Shown: positions 1 through 5,770, counted from the stretch's first letter. The stretch: 6,930 nt of DNA from Candidatus Woesearchaeota archaeon (GCA_019323665.1 JAHWHA010000073.1:1-6930), one strand, 5' to 3'. Program-made: numbers and translations. The notes: generated from the letters alone by a model not told the origin.

Positions 1-33
1 GCTACAATGGGATGCTGCGGAGAAGAGGATTAG
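1..33 (+). CDS. possible 3' end of an upstream gene (partial)
   Basis: Frame 1 is open from the window edge and reads ATMGCCGEED before a TAG at 31-33. Eleven codons are too few to identify a product. The support is positional: the TAG lies 35 bp before the glutaredoxin ATG, and two other gaps in this window that carry a promoter are 37 and 38 bp long. An acidic C-terminus with adjacent cysteines is plausible for a real protein. Frames 2 and 3 are also open across this stretch, so the frame choice is a guess. Confidence 0.25.
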   Translation, partial: ATMGCCGEED

Positions 34-38
34 CAAAC

Positions 39-46
39 TTTATATA
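39..46 (+). promoter_or_regulatory. archaeal TATA box of the glutaredoxin gene
   Basis: TTTATATA preceded by an A-rich stretch (AGCAAAC), as in a BRE/TATA pair. Its centre is 26.5 nt before the A of the ATG at 69. With the usual archaeal TATA-to-start distance, transcription would begin at or within a base or two of the start codon, giving a leaderless mRNA. No Shine-Dalgarno sequence is present before the ATG, which agrees. Confidence 0.75.
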
Positions 47-68
47 CCATTTTCTTTTTTTGTGATTT

Positions 69-305
69 ATGACTACAGTCAAAGTATACTCAACACCAGT
101 GTGTCCTTGGTGCAGTATAACAAAGAACTTTCTTAAAGAGAACAAAATTGATTTCGAGGACATAAATGTGGCTGCAGACAAGCAGGCTGCTGAGGAAATG
201 ATTGAGAAATCAGGCCAGATGGGAGTGCCGGTTATTGAGGTGGATGGTACAATAATTGTGGGTTTCAACCAGACTGCACTCAAGAAAGCATTGAATCTTC
301 CATAG
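69..305 (+). CDS. glutaredoxin-like protein, YruB type
   Basis: A 78-residue thioredoxin-fold thiol-disulfide oxidoreductase of the cytoplasm. The redox motif C12-P-W-C15 follows the first beta strand (KVYSTPVCPWC). The cis-proline loop GVPVIEVDG (residues 52-60, Pro54) and the following GFN match the glutaredoxin/NrdH fold. The length and the stretch from ENKIDFEDINVA to IVGFN closely resemble the YruB family of small glutaredoxin-like proteins known from bacteria and some archaea, as far as memory allows. The physiological reductant and target are not evident. The ATG at 69 is fixed by the TATA box 26.5 nt upstream. It is transcribed alone and converges on the thiI-like gene with 8 bp between stops. 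Acquisition from bacteria is possible but untested. Confidence 0.93.
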   Translation: MTTVKVYSTPVCPWCSITKNFLKENKIDFEDINVAADKQAAEEMIEKSGQMGVPVIEVDGTIIVGFNQTALKKALNLP

Positions 306-313
306 ATAATCGC

Positions 314-943
314 TCAAACACAAAGCAAGCTTGTTTTTTCAACAGACCGCTTGACCATAGCATCAATATTAAGCCTGCTCTCCTCTGCCAGCACTTTCTC
401 AAGCGCAGCTCTTGTGGCAGGATGCTTTGGCACAAATGCACAACCTTCTTTGATTGTACAGCTTAGCTCATAGGTACCTATCTGTTTGGCAATATCAACT
501 GTTTCCTGCTTATCGAAACTGAGTAATGGCCTTAACACCTCAGTCTTGACAGCATCATTTAGTATTGTGAGATTTTCAAGGGTCTGCGATGCCACTTGGC
601 CCAAATTCTCACCAGTCACCAGAAAATCAGCATCTTTACCGAGCGCAGCTGCAATCCTATACATCAATCTTTTGCAGATAATACAATGCAGCCGGTGATC
701 AACTTTCTGTGCAATCAGCAGCTGGTTAGCATGGTTATGCACAACGTACAGTTTAATCTTTTCCTTGTGGATATTTTGAAGCTTTTCAATAAGCTTGCCT
801 ACAGCATCCACAGAGAGGTGATCTGGTTGCGGAAAGTTGTTGAAATGCACAGCTTTGAGCTCAACACCGCGTTTGAGCATTAGATGCGCCGCAACAGGGC
901 TATCAATACCACTGGATACAAGCAAAATGCCAAGTTGGCTCAT
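314..943 (-). CDS. thiI: ThiI-like tRNA/thiamine sulfurtransferase, PP-loop domain only
   Basis: A 209-residue protein matching the C-terminal AANH/PP-loop domain of ThiI, which activates U8 of tRNA with ATP for conversion to 4-thiouridine. The PP-loop is S10-S-G-I-D-S15-P. The ThiI hallmark GENLGQVASQT is at 111-121, followed by RPLLSFDK (138-145) and IGTYELSC (155-162). CIIC at 87-90 matches the CxxC of archaeal ThiI, where in Methanococcus it is needed for thiolation and linked to an iron-sulfur cluster. C162, C168 and C208 are further candidates for sulfur chemistry. The N-terminal ferredoxin-like and THUMP domains that bind tRNA, and the bacterial rhodanese domain, are absent. The ATG overlaps the TGA of the upstream small membrane protein (ATGA), so translation is probably coupled. 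The sulfur acceptor could be something other than tRNA. Confidence 0.85.
   Translation of the reverse strand: MSQLGILLVSSGIDSPVAAHLMLKRGVELKAVHFNNFPQPDHLSVDAVGKLIEKLQNIHKEKIKLYVVHNHANQLLIAQKVDHRLHCIICKRLMYRIAAALGKDADFLVTGENLGQVASQTLENLTILNDAVKTEVLRPLLSFDKQETVDIAKQIGTYELSCTIKEGCAFVPKHPATRAALEKVLAEESRLNIDAMVKRSVEKTSLLCV
334..339 (+). terminator. possible U-rich terminator of the glutaredoxin transcript
   Basis: A run of six T on the plus strand starts 29 nt after the glutaredoxin stop codon, just after the palindrome CAAGCTTG (326-333). Archaeal RNA polymerase often stops at oligo-T tracts of five or more. The run lies inside the 3' coding end of the convergent thiI-like gene, where it is the complement of its Glu-Lys-Thr codons, so it may exist only for coding reasons. 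The palindrome has no loop and is not a proper hairpin. Confidence 0.35.
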
Positions 944-1092
944 TCGTGTCTGCCCTTAACCTTGTACTTATCAGAATTGAGAATATCATTGTAATATCTT
1001 TGGAACTCAAGATCAGGTCTATTTCTTAATATCCTTAACATCACATAAACTATAACCACCAATGCAATAGCTGCAAGATAGATTTTTTCCAT
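940..1092 (-). CDS. small single-pass membrane protein, 50 aa, coupled to thiI
   Basis: ATG at 1092 to TGA at 942-940, encoding 50 residues that start MEKIYLAAIALVVIVYVML. Residues 4-22 form one membrane helix. It is followed by a basic stretch (RILRNR) and a polar tail with EFQRYYNDILNSDKYKVKG. Positive charges after the helix suggest that the tail faces the cytoplasm. Support for a real gene: a TATA box centred 26.5 nt before the ATG, and a stop codon sharing bases with the thiI-like start (ATGA). The ordered, charged tail does not look like a random ORF. No family is recognised with certainty. Co-expression with the sulfurtransferase suggests a membrane anchor or partner, which is inference only. 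Confidence 0.75.
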   Translation of the reverse strand: MEKIYLAAIALVVIVYVMLRILRNRPDLEFQRYYNDILNSDKYKVKGRHE

Positions 1093-1114
1093 GGCAATTG
1101 ATAATGCCCACATC

Positions 1115-1122
1115 TATTTAAA
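1115..1122 (-). promoter_or_regulatory. archaeal TATA box of the small membrane protein/thiI operon
   Basis: On the minus strand the sequence is TATATTTAAATA, with TTTAAATA as the best box. Its centre is 26.5 nt before the ATG at 1092, the same distance as for the glutaredoxin and S2P-like genes, so the mRNA should be leaderless. The whole promoter fits within the 38 bp after the rad50 stop codon. Confidence 0.7.
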
Positions 1123-1130
1123 TATATCCT

Positions 1131-3224
1131 TCAATTAACACTACTCACATTATCACGCTTTTCAACCCTGAGCACATGGTCTACAAAACTCTCAACCTTG
1201 GACTCATGGCTCACCAGAATAGACTGTTTTATATCAAGGGCATTGAGCACCTGCTGCACTCTGTCAAGCTGCTTAGAAGAGAATCCATCGGTTGGTTCAT
1301 CAAGAATTATTAAGTTTTTTGTCTTAATGGTGTGCACAAGCTCATTGATAACCTTATTTAGTGCAAGCCTGTAGCTAAGCGCAATGCTTGTCTTCTCCCC
1401 ACCTGAAAGATCCTCAAAATTTAGCTCATGACCATGTTGCTCTATTATCGGGTTAAACTGGTCGTCAAGCCTTATTGACATTGCATCTGATTCAATTAGT
1501 ATATTGAAAAACTCTTGGAATATCTCATTGAACTCATTATAAACACGGGTCATCACCTGTTTCTCCATCTCAACCATGAGATTGATAAAAAACTCGTCAA
1601 GCCAGCTCAGTCTCTGTGAGAGCTGTTTGAGTTTGAGCCTTGCCTCCCTCTTGAGCTTAATCTCATCCTGCAACAGTCGCATCTGCTTAGTTATTGATTC
1701 AAGCTCTGTATTTACTTTCGCATGCTGGATGGCTAATTCTTTCTCCTGGGCAACAAGCTGCTGCAGTTCGCGCTTCATCACCTCCAGTTTCTCTTCAAGA
1801 CCACTGAATTTAAGAACTTTATCTTTCAAATCAATCTTCTCAGAGTTGAGTCTGCCTATCTCAGCCTTGTACTGCTTCTGTCTCTCTTTTAACAGTTCTA
1901 TCCTCTCTCTCTTTTCGGCAACACTCTTCTCAAGACTTTGTTTTTCTTTCTGGGCTATTCTCTGCTTCTGCAATTTGCTTATTTGCTCTTTGAGCAGCTT
2001 ATATCCATTGTTCAATGATATTAATTTTAAATCTGATTCATCATACTGTACCATAAGTGTGCCTATTGTTTTATCAGCCTCACTTGACCTTGATTTATAC
2101 TCTTGCTTTATGTGCTCAATGTGATCAGCACCAATATCCTGCTTGCACAGCGGACACACTTTCAGATTTACGATTTTCTCAACATTTTCTGCTTGTTCAC
2201 TTTTTATTTGCCTCAGAAGCTTTATTTCCTTCTCAAGCTCTGCAACCCTTTTCAACAGCATATCCCTCTGCTCTTGCTTTGAACTGAGCTGTTTCTCGAG
2301 TTCCTCAAGGTCAGCAAGTTTGTCTAGCCTTATTTTGTTGATTTGCCCCAGCAATTCTGTGGTTTCAGTCTCCAACCTTGATGCTTCCTCTTTGGTGGTT
2401 TCCATAGCCAGCACTTTTTCACGAAGTTTTGTATCAGCAATATCAAACCTTGATTTGAGTTCTCTCATCTTGCCAAGCTTATCTTCGTCTGCCCGCAGAT
2501 GCTTGGTTTTCTCCTCAACCTTTAGCTTTGCCCCATTGAGCTTCTGCCCAAGAAGCTCCAATGTCTCCCTTTTCTCTGAAACCAAGGTGCCTTGCTCTTT
2601 CAAAACCTCCTCCTTCTCAGCAAGATCCTCAATTTGACCAGCAAGCCTGCTCTTCATCTGCTTCATCTCACGCACCACGACCTGCGCATTCTCGCGTATC
2701 CGTTTATACCTGTCAATCTGGAAAATTTTACGCAGCGTATCAATACGATACTCACTCTGCTCCATAAGAATGCGTTTCATCTCCTCTTGGGGAGTATATA
2801 CAGTATACCTAAAAATAAGAGACTTGGATTTAGTAAGCAATTCGCCCGGGTATCCAAGCAGCTCAAGTATCTTGGCTTTGAGCTCAATTGGAGTCGCTTC
2901 TATTTTAGCACCATCAACTATCAGATAACCAGTGTGCTGCCTTACATCCCCTTTTGAGCGCTTTAGGTTGCGCATAATAGTTACATGCTTACCATCAATT
3001 TCAAGATGCAGCTCTACTGAGCCCTCATCCACCCCAGCCCTAAGCAGAGACGACCCGCTAAGCACACCCCGCGTAATGCCAAACAATGCAAACTCTATTG
3101 CCAGCAATATTGAGGATTTGCCAGAACCAATCTCACCGGCAAGCAAAGTTGAACCTGTGTCAAAGCTAACGCTTTCTGAAATATAGCTCCTGATATTCCT
3201 CACAACAACCTTCTTTATTATCAT
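1131..3224 (-). CDS. rad50: Rad50-like DNA double-strand-break repair ATPase
   Basis: A 697-residue SMC-family ABC ATPase. Rad50 works with the Mre11 nuclease to tether and process DNA ends. Counted from the ATG at 3224: Walker A GEIGSGKSS (30-38), Q-loop Gln146 (VYTPQEE), a coiled coil from about 175 to 540, broken by the zinc hook C357-P-L-C360, signature LSGGEK (606-611), Walker B LIILDE (638-643), D-loop region around DGFSSKQLD, and switch His673 (LVSHES). All ATPase parts are intact. An in-frame ATG exists at 3269, but the only good TATA box lies between the two ATGs, and the shorter form begins with the typical strand (IIKKVVVRNIRSY). It is shorter than Pyrococcus Rad50 (about 880 residues) because the arms are shorter. 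No mre11, herA or nurA is adjacent; it appears to be transcribed alone. Confidence 0.92.
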   Translation of the reverse strand: MIIKKVVVRNIRSYISESVSFDTGSTLLAGEIGSGKSSILLAIEFALFGITRGVLSGSSLLRAGVDEGSVELHLEIDGKHVTIMRNLKRSKGDVRQHTGYLIVDGAKIEATPIELKAKILELLGYPGELLTKSKSLIFRYTVYTPQEEMKRILMEQSEYRIDTLRKIFQIDRYKRIRENAQVVVREMKQMKSRLAGQIEDLAEKEEVLKEQGTLVSEKRETLELLGQKLNGAKLKVEEKTKHLRADEDKLGKMRELKSRFDIADTKLREKVLAMETTKEEASRLETETTELLGQINKIRLDKLADLEELEKQLSSKQEQRDMLLKRVAELEKEIKLLRQIKSEQAENVEKIVNLKVCPLCKQDIGADHIEHIKQEYKSRSSEADKTIGTLMVQYDESDLKLISLNNGYKLLKEQISKLQKQRIAQKEKQSLEKSVAEKRERIELLKERQKQYKAEIGRLNSEKIDLKDKVLKFSGLEEKLEVMKRELQQLVAQEKELAIQHAKVNTELESITKQMRLLQDEIKLKREARLKLKQLSQRLSWLDEFFINLMVEMEKQVMTRVYNEFNEIFQEFFNILIESDAMSIRLDDQFNPIIEQHGHELNFEDLSGGEKTSIALSYRLALNKVINELVHTIKTKNLIILDEPTDGFSSKQLDRVQQVLNALDIKQSILVSHESKVESFVDHVLRVEKRDNVSSVN

Positions 3225-3251
3225 TCCCCCATCTATGATAATCAGAGACGC

Positions 3252-3259
3252 AATAAATA
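3252..3259 (-). promoter_or_regulatory. archaeal TATA box of rad50
   Basis: Minus-strand AAAGATATTTATTG contains the box TATTTATT. Its centre is about 31 nt before the ATG at 3224, which predicts a start of transcription some 5 nt before that codon. The box lies downstream of the alternative ATG at 3269, so a transcript from it cannot use that start. The leader would read roughly GGGGA directly before ATG, too close to act as a normal ribosome binding site. Confidence 0.6.
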
Positions 3260-3312
3260 TCTTTTGCATTCCTATCTGGCAGTATTAATATTACCTCTAA
3301 AATTTTGGAGAA

Positions 3313-3618
3313 TCAGAGATAACCCTTGATATCTGCATAGTACCCAACTATGCTGAAAATAAAGAAGAGTAGCACAATTAGCACCTTGCTGCTGTTGTAA
3401 GAGCCAAGCGCATAGCCAAGCAGAAACCCAAATGCAATAAGCACATAAGGAAGAGAGGTTCTCTTATTTAGCTTGAAAATAAGGTGGCCGCACAGCACAC
3501 CGCATATTGATATTATAATATACCCCAGCACCACACTCTCAATAGCGCGCGCCATCAACAAACCAAGGAAAACAAGGGTAATGAAAACATACTCCACCCA
3601 ATTCTCAGCAAGGTTCAT
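3313..3618 (-). CDS. four-helix membrane protein, 101 aa, coupled to S2P homologue
   Basis: Begins at ATG 3618-3616 (MNLAENWVEYVFITLVFLG) and encodes 101 residues. Four hydrophobic segments are visible at about 8-23, 28-48, 56-72 and 78-94, with short polar links and a C-terminus ADIKGYL. The frame is open further upstream to 3771, but that part lies within the S2P-like gene and has a cysteine-rich, non-protein-like composition. The chosen ATG overlaps the S2P-like TGA (ATGA) and has AGGTGG 7 nt upstream. It resembles a small conserved hypothetical membrane protein seen in DPANN genomes, from memory. No function is known. Tight coupling suggests that it acts in the membrane with the S2P homologue. 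Confidence 0.85.
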   Translation of the reverse strand: MNLAENWVEYVFITLVFLGLLMARAIESVVLGYIIISICGVLCGHLIFKLNKRTSLPYVLIAFGFLLGYALGSYNSSKVLIVLLFFIFSIVGYYADIKGYL

Positions 3619-4352
3619 GCAAGCTCCACCTTGAGATTGAATACTAATGCGGCAACAGCTGCCAGCACCAGTGAGCCCAGCAGCGCAATAATAATACCTG
3701 CTTTGACAAGCAGCACAGAGGCGGTGACTGTGAAAACAAGGGCAGCCACGTAGCCTGTTTTTGAACCCCACATCACAGCACTGCCGTCAAGCGGTGGAAT
3801 CGGCAGCATGTTTATGCATGCAAACATGATGTTCACAATAATTGCTTTCTGGATAAGCGGGCTTGGCAGGAAGCTCATAAGCTTGAAGAAAAATGCCAGC
3901 GCAATATTGGCCAGGTTTGTCATGAAAGCAACACCTGCAAGATCCTTGGCACTCAGACCATATCTGAAACGGCCAAGCCTGTGTATAGGCATGATTGATG
4001 CAACCATGCCTCCATACATCAACAGAAGCCACTTTCCATTTGACATCAGCGCAGCAATAAGCGCAATCCCAATCCCAATAACCCAAAGTTTCAACTCAAC
4101 TTTGTGGCCGTAGTGCAGAGCAGCAGCCCTGCGCACTGATTCCCTTACAATAATTGCAAGTGCAACCACCACAATGCAGTTGAACAGGTTCCTCAGCCAG
4201 TACACCAATTCAAAACTCTCCCTGCCGTCATTGAAACCAACAACAAACCCAAGTATAAGTATCGCGAGTATCATACTTTTTATCTCTTCGGGACTGAAAG
4301 CAAAGTAGCGCTTGGTCTTATCCCACAGATTGAATGCATTATGTCCTTGCAT
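3615..4352 (-). CDS. site-2 protease (M50) homologue lacking the zinc-binding histidines
   Basis: A 245-residue polytopic membrane protein of the M50 intramembrane metalloprotease family. The second catalytic motif is clear: NMLPIPPLDG at 181-190, with the metal-ligand Asp189. The helix that should carry HExxH reads R70-E-S-V-R74 instead, in an otherwise family-like setting (LAIIVRESVRRAAALHYG, then VELKLW). Both zinc-binding His are thus Arg, while the catalytic Glu71 remains. The usual GPxxN motif of the family is MTNLAN (144-149). The protein is therefore probably not a protease, though H80 and H83 are nearby. Hydrophobic segments lie at about 26-40, 56-69, 90-103, 107-121, 140-160, 170-183 and 200-240. 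A TATA box fixes the start. It might bind membrane substrates or serve as a scaffold for its coupled 101-residue partner; this is inference. Confidence 0.85.
   Translation of the reverse strand: MQGHNAFNLWDKTKRYFAFSPEEIKSMILAILILGFVVGFNDGRESFELVYWLRNLFNCIVVVALAIIVRESVRRAAALHYGHKVELKLWVIGIGIALIAALMSNGKWLLLMYGGMVASIMPIHRLGRFRYGLSAKDLAGVAFMTNLANIALAFFFKLMSFLPSPLIQKAIIVNIMFACINMLPIPPLDGSAVMWGSKTGYVAALVFTVTASVLLVKAGIIIALLGSLVLAAVAALVFNLKVELA
3626..3631 (-). promoter_or_regulatory. Shine-Dalgarno of the 101-aa membrane protein
   Basis: Minus-strand AGGTGG, complementary to the archaeal 16S 3' end, lies 7 nt before the ATG at 3618 and inside the last codons (Lys-Val-Glu) of the S2P-like gene. It decides the start against the longer open frame and shows re-initiation within a transcript. 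Confidence 0.6.
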
Positions 4353-4374
4353 GCTTTAATCCCAATATCTAGAC

Positions 4375-4382
4375 TTTATATA
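4375..4382 (-). promoter_or_regulatory. archaeal TATA box of the S2P-homologue operon
   Basis: Minus-strand TATATAAA in the context AACTATATAAAGTC, centred 26.5 nt before the ATG at 4352. The start of transcription is expected at or next to that codon, making the mRNA leaderless. The box starts only 7 nt after the DUF192 stop codon, so read-through from the upstream operon could add to expression. Confidence 0.75.
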
Positions 4383-4389
4383 GTTTTCT

Positions 4390-4746
4390 TCAATCACTAA
4401 ACTTAATCATGTCCCCAACCTTTGTGCCACTCTTGCTGATGGTTGATGTGGGCAGCTCAATTACATAGCTTGCCTTGGCTCTTGGGGCAATCCGCAGCTG
4501 GAAAGGCCTTGCGTTCTGCTTTATATCGACAACCCTATTGTTGCTGTCAAGGAACAAAATATCGATTGGAAAAAACACAAACACCATATGAAGCATAATA
4601 CGCTGCTCCCTGTTGAATACAAACACAAATCCTCTATCCTTGATCTTCTTGGAGAACATCAGTCCAAGTGCCTTGGAAAAAGTTGATGTACAAATCTTGG
4701 AGTTCGAGGCAAGCACCTTTCGGTTAGTCAGATTTCTGATTGCCAT
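4390..4746 (-). CDS. DUF192 (COG1430) family protein
   Basis: A 118-residue protein with the DUF192 landmarks in order: a GLMF motif (28-31), GFVFVF (39-44), the core MLHMVFVFFPIDILFLD (51-67), where bacterial members have FWMKNT-LDI-FID, then RVVDI (71-75), YVIELP (94-99) and VGDMIKF (110-116). The family is a small beta-rich fold of unknown function. Bacterial members often carry a signal peptide; none is seen here, so the protein is probably cytoplasmic. It is the last gene of the pilin-like operon, 3 nt after the preceding stop, with a strong Shine-Dalgarno AGGTGA. The steady association with secreted proteins suggests a part in their handling, but nothing in the sequence shows what it does. 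Confidence 0.9.
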   Translation of the reverse strand: MAIRNLTNRKVLASNSKICTSTFSKALGLMFSKKIKDRGFVFVFNREQRIMLHMVFVFFPIDILFLDSNNRVVDIKQNARPFQLRIAPRAKASYVIELPTSTISKSGTKVGDMIKFSD

Positions 4747-4749
4747 CTC

Positions 4750-4755
4750 TCACCT
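4750..4755 (-). promoter_or_regulatory. Shine-Dalgarno of the DUF192 gene overlapping the upstream stop
   Basis: Minus-strand AGGTGA, a perfect match to part of the archaeal GGAGGTGAT consensus, ends with the TGA stop of the upstream gene itself. Spacing to the ATG is 3 nt (GAG). Termination and re-initiation would occur at the same spot, so the two genes are likely to be translationally coupled. Confidence 0.65.
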
Positions 4756-5229
4756 GCAAATATCAAGCCTCAAGGTCGCCAAACCAGCACTGGTTGATAT
4801 GAAAAATGTTTCAGATTCTGAATCTGCTCTGCACTCCCCTTCATCGCTTTTTATCTCAATATCCAAGTTAGGACTTGATACAGAGCCTTTTGCAGTGAAA
4901 CGATATTCACGATTCCAAGCCCCTAATGTATCTCCTAAGATTTGTTGTGTTGTATCTTTAGCCTTATCACAAGGACTGTCGCTTCCTCTCTCACCCTCAT
5001 CACACCGCTTGAACAGATTGCTCAAATCAGTGTTCATATCCTCGGGGGTTGTGCGGAGTATTACACTTAGGGTGCTTGAGGCAAGCTTCTTGTCAGTGAA
5101 CTCCTGTTTCACGCTTGTGTCACTAGGCGAGCGCATAAATCTCAGGTAGAAGAGCAGGCCAAGTGTGATCAATAGCACAATTACCACCAGACCAATCAGC
5201 TCTGTCTGCGCCCGTTTTGAATTTCTCAT
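4750..5229 (-). CDS. pilin-like secreted protein with class III-type N-terminus (159 aa)
   Basis: The N-terminus reads MRNSKRAQTELIGLVVIVLL: a basic leader ending KRA, then Gln and a hydrophobic helix to about residue 28. This matches archaeal class III (type IV pilin-like) signals cut by a PibD/FlaK-type peptidase between Ala7 and Gln8. A glutamate lies at mature position 3 rather than the more usual 5, so cleavage is uncertain. The remaining 130 residues are polar and include C76, C87, C133 and C158, enough for two disulfides outside the cell. No known domain is recognised. Its ATG directly abuts the TAG of the gene before it, and the DUF192 gene follows after 3 nt. A structural or surface role is inferred. 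Confidence 0.85.
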   Translation of the reverse strand: MRNSKRAQTELIGLVVIVLLITLGLLFYLRFMRSPSDTSVKQEFTDKKLASSTLSVILRTTPEDMNTDLSNLFKRCDEGERGSDSPCDKAKDTTQQILGDTLGAWNREYRFTAKGSVSSPNLDIEIKSDEGECRADSESETFFISTSAGLATLRLDICR

Positions 5230-5766
5230 CTAGCTATTCACGCTCCTATATACCGTAACTTCAAGCACAGCAGCATAATATTCTCTTGTCTTAGCATCAT
5301 AAACTGAGATGGGTATAAGAGATTTAGATGCCTGGGTGAAGTCAGCAGGCTTGTTGTCGTACAAAGGATTGCTGAAACCGATCCAAGTATTATCTGGATA
5401 AATTTTGTTAACCTCAATATTACTGTAGCGCAGCAAATTATAATAATATGATCTTGCCTGGGGTGTTGCAGTAACACTTTTGAAGGCAATTATCTTCTGC
5501 AGCTCAAAACAGTTCTCTTTCACAATATTGTCAGTGCTGCACTGCAACTCTGGCAGGCTGCTTACAATCTGCAGCACATCAATTGCCTGCATCTCAAAAC
5601 TATCAGACTGGCTCGCTTCAAAACTGCTCTTCTGCGCTCCCATGTAAAAAACCATGCCAAACCCAAACAAAAAGAAAAACACAACCAGCACAGCAACTGT
5701 CTCAAACATCTTCACTTGGGCTTTGTGTGGCAGTGTTTTCATTCTATTTTTTATCCTTCTCAACAT
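5230..5766 (-). CDS. pilin-like membrane-anchored protein (178 aa)
   Basis: A basic N-terminus (MLRRIKNRMKTLPHKAQ) precedes a single hydrophobic helix at about 23-43 (TVAVLVVFFFLFGFGMVFYMG). HKA-Q with a glutamate at residue 22 resembles a class III pilin-type signal, less typical than its neighbours. The extracytoplasmic-type domain (about 45-178) begins with a Ser/Glu-rich linker, has only two cysteines (C76, C86) that could pair, and ends in alternating hydrophobic residues likely to form beta strands (AAVLEVTVYRSV). No family name can be given. It sits 4 nt after the 344-residue protein gene and has no gap before the 159-residue protein gene. The three are probably parts of one surface structure; this rests on operon context. 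Confidence 0.83.
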   Translation of the reverse strand: MLRRIKNRMKTLPHKAQVKMFETVAVLVVFFFLFGFGMVFYMGAQKSSFEASQSDSFEMQAIDVLQIVSSLPELQCSTDNIVKENCFELQKIIAFKSVTATPQARSYYYNLLRYSNIEVNKIYPDNTWIGFSNPLYDNKPADFTQASKSLIPISVYDAKTREYYAAVLEVTVYRSVNS

Positions 5767-5770
5767 ATTC

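Noticed and set aside
1..33. tRNA or other RNA gene at the left edge
   Set aside because: No cloverleaf pairing or T-arm consensus (GTTCAANNC) was seen in this short stretch on either strand.
2..283. Minus-strand 93-codon frame at the left edge
   Set aside because: It is the antisense of the glutaredoxin gene, which has clear motifs and a promoter.
326..333. CAAGCTTG palindrome as an intrinsic terminator hairpin
   Set aside because: The palindrome has no loop, so it cannot form a usable hairpin. Only the T6 run after it is considered.
1576..2637. Long plus-strand open frames opposite rad50 (182 and 164 codons)
   Set aside because: They translate to Ser/Leu/Phe-rich, low-complexity sequence, which is the expected antisense shadow of a Lys/Glu-rich coiled coil. 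No promoter or recognisable domain was seen.
3619..3771. Upstream extension of the 101-residue membrane protein frame
   Set aside because: It lies wholly inside the S2P homologue, is rich in Cys/Arg unlike a normal protein here, and the downstream ATG has a Shine-Dalgarno and an ATGA overlap.
4120..4150. Loss of HExxH as a sequencing or assembly error
   Set aside because: The two Arg codons are AGG and CGC. The first needs three base changes from a His codon, the frame is unbroken, and other family motifs are altered too.
4613..5149. Plus-strand 178-codon frame opposite DUF192 and the 159-residue protein
   Set aside because: It is a shadow of two well-supported minus-strand genes and spans their junction; no motif was recognised.
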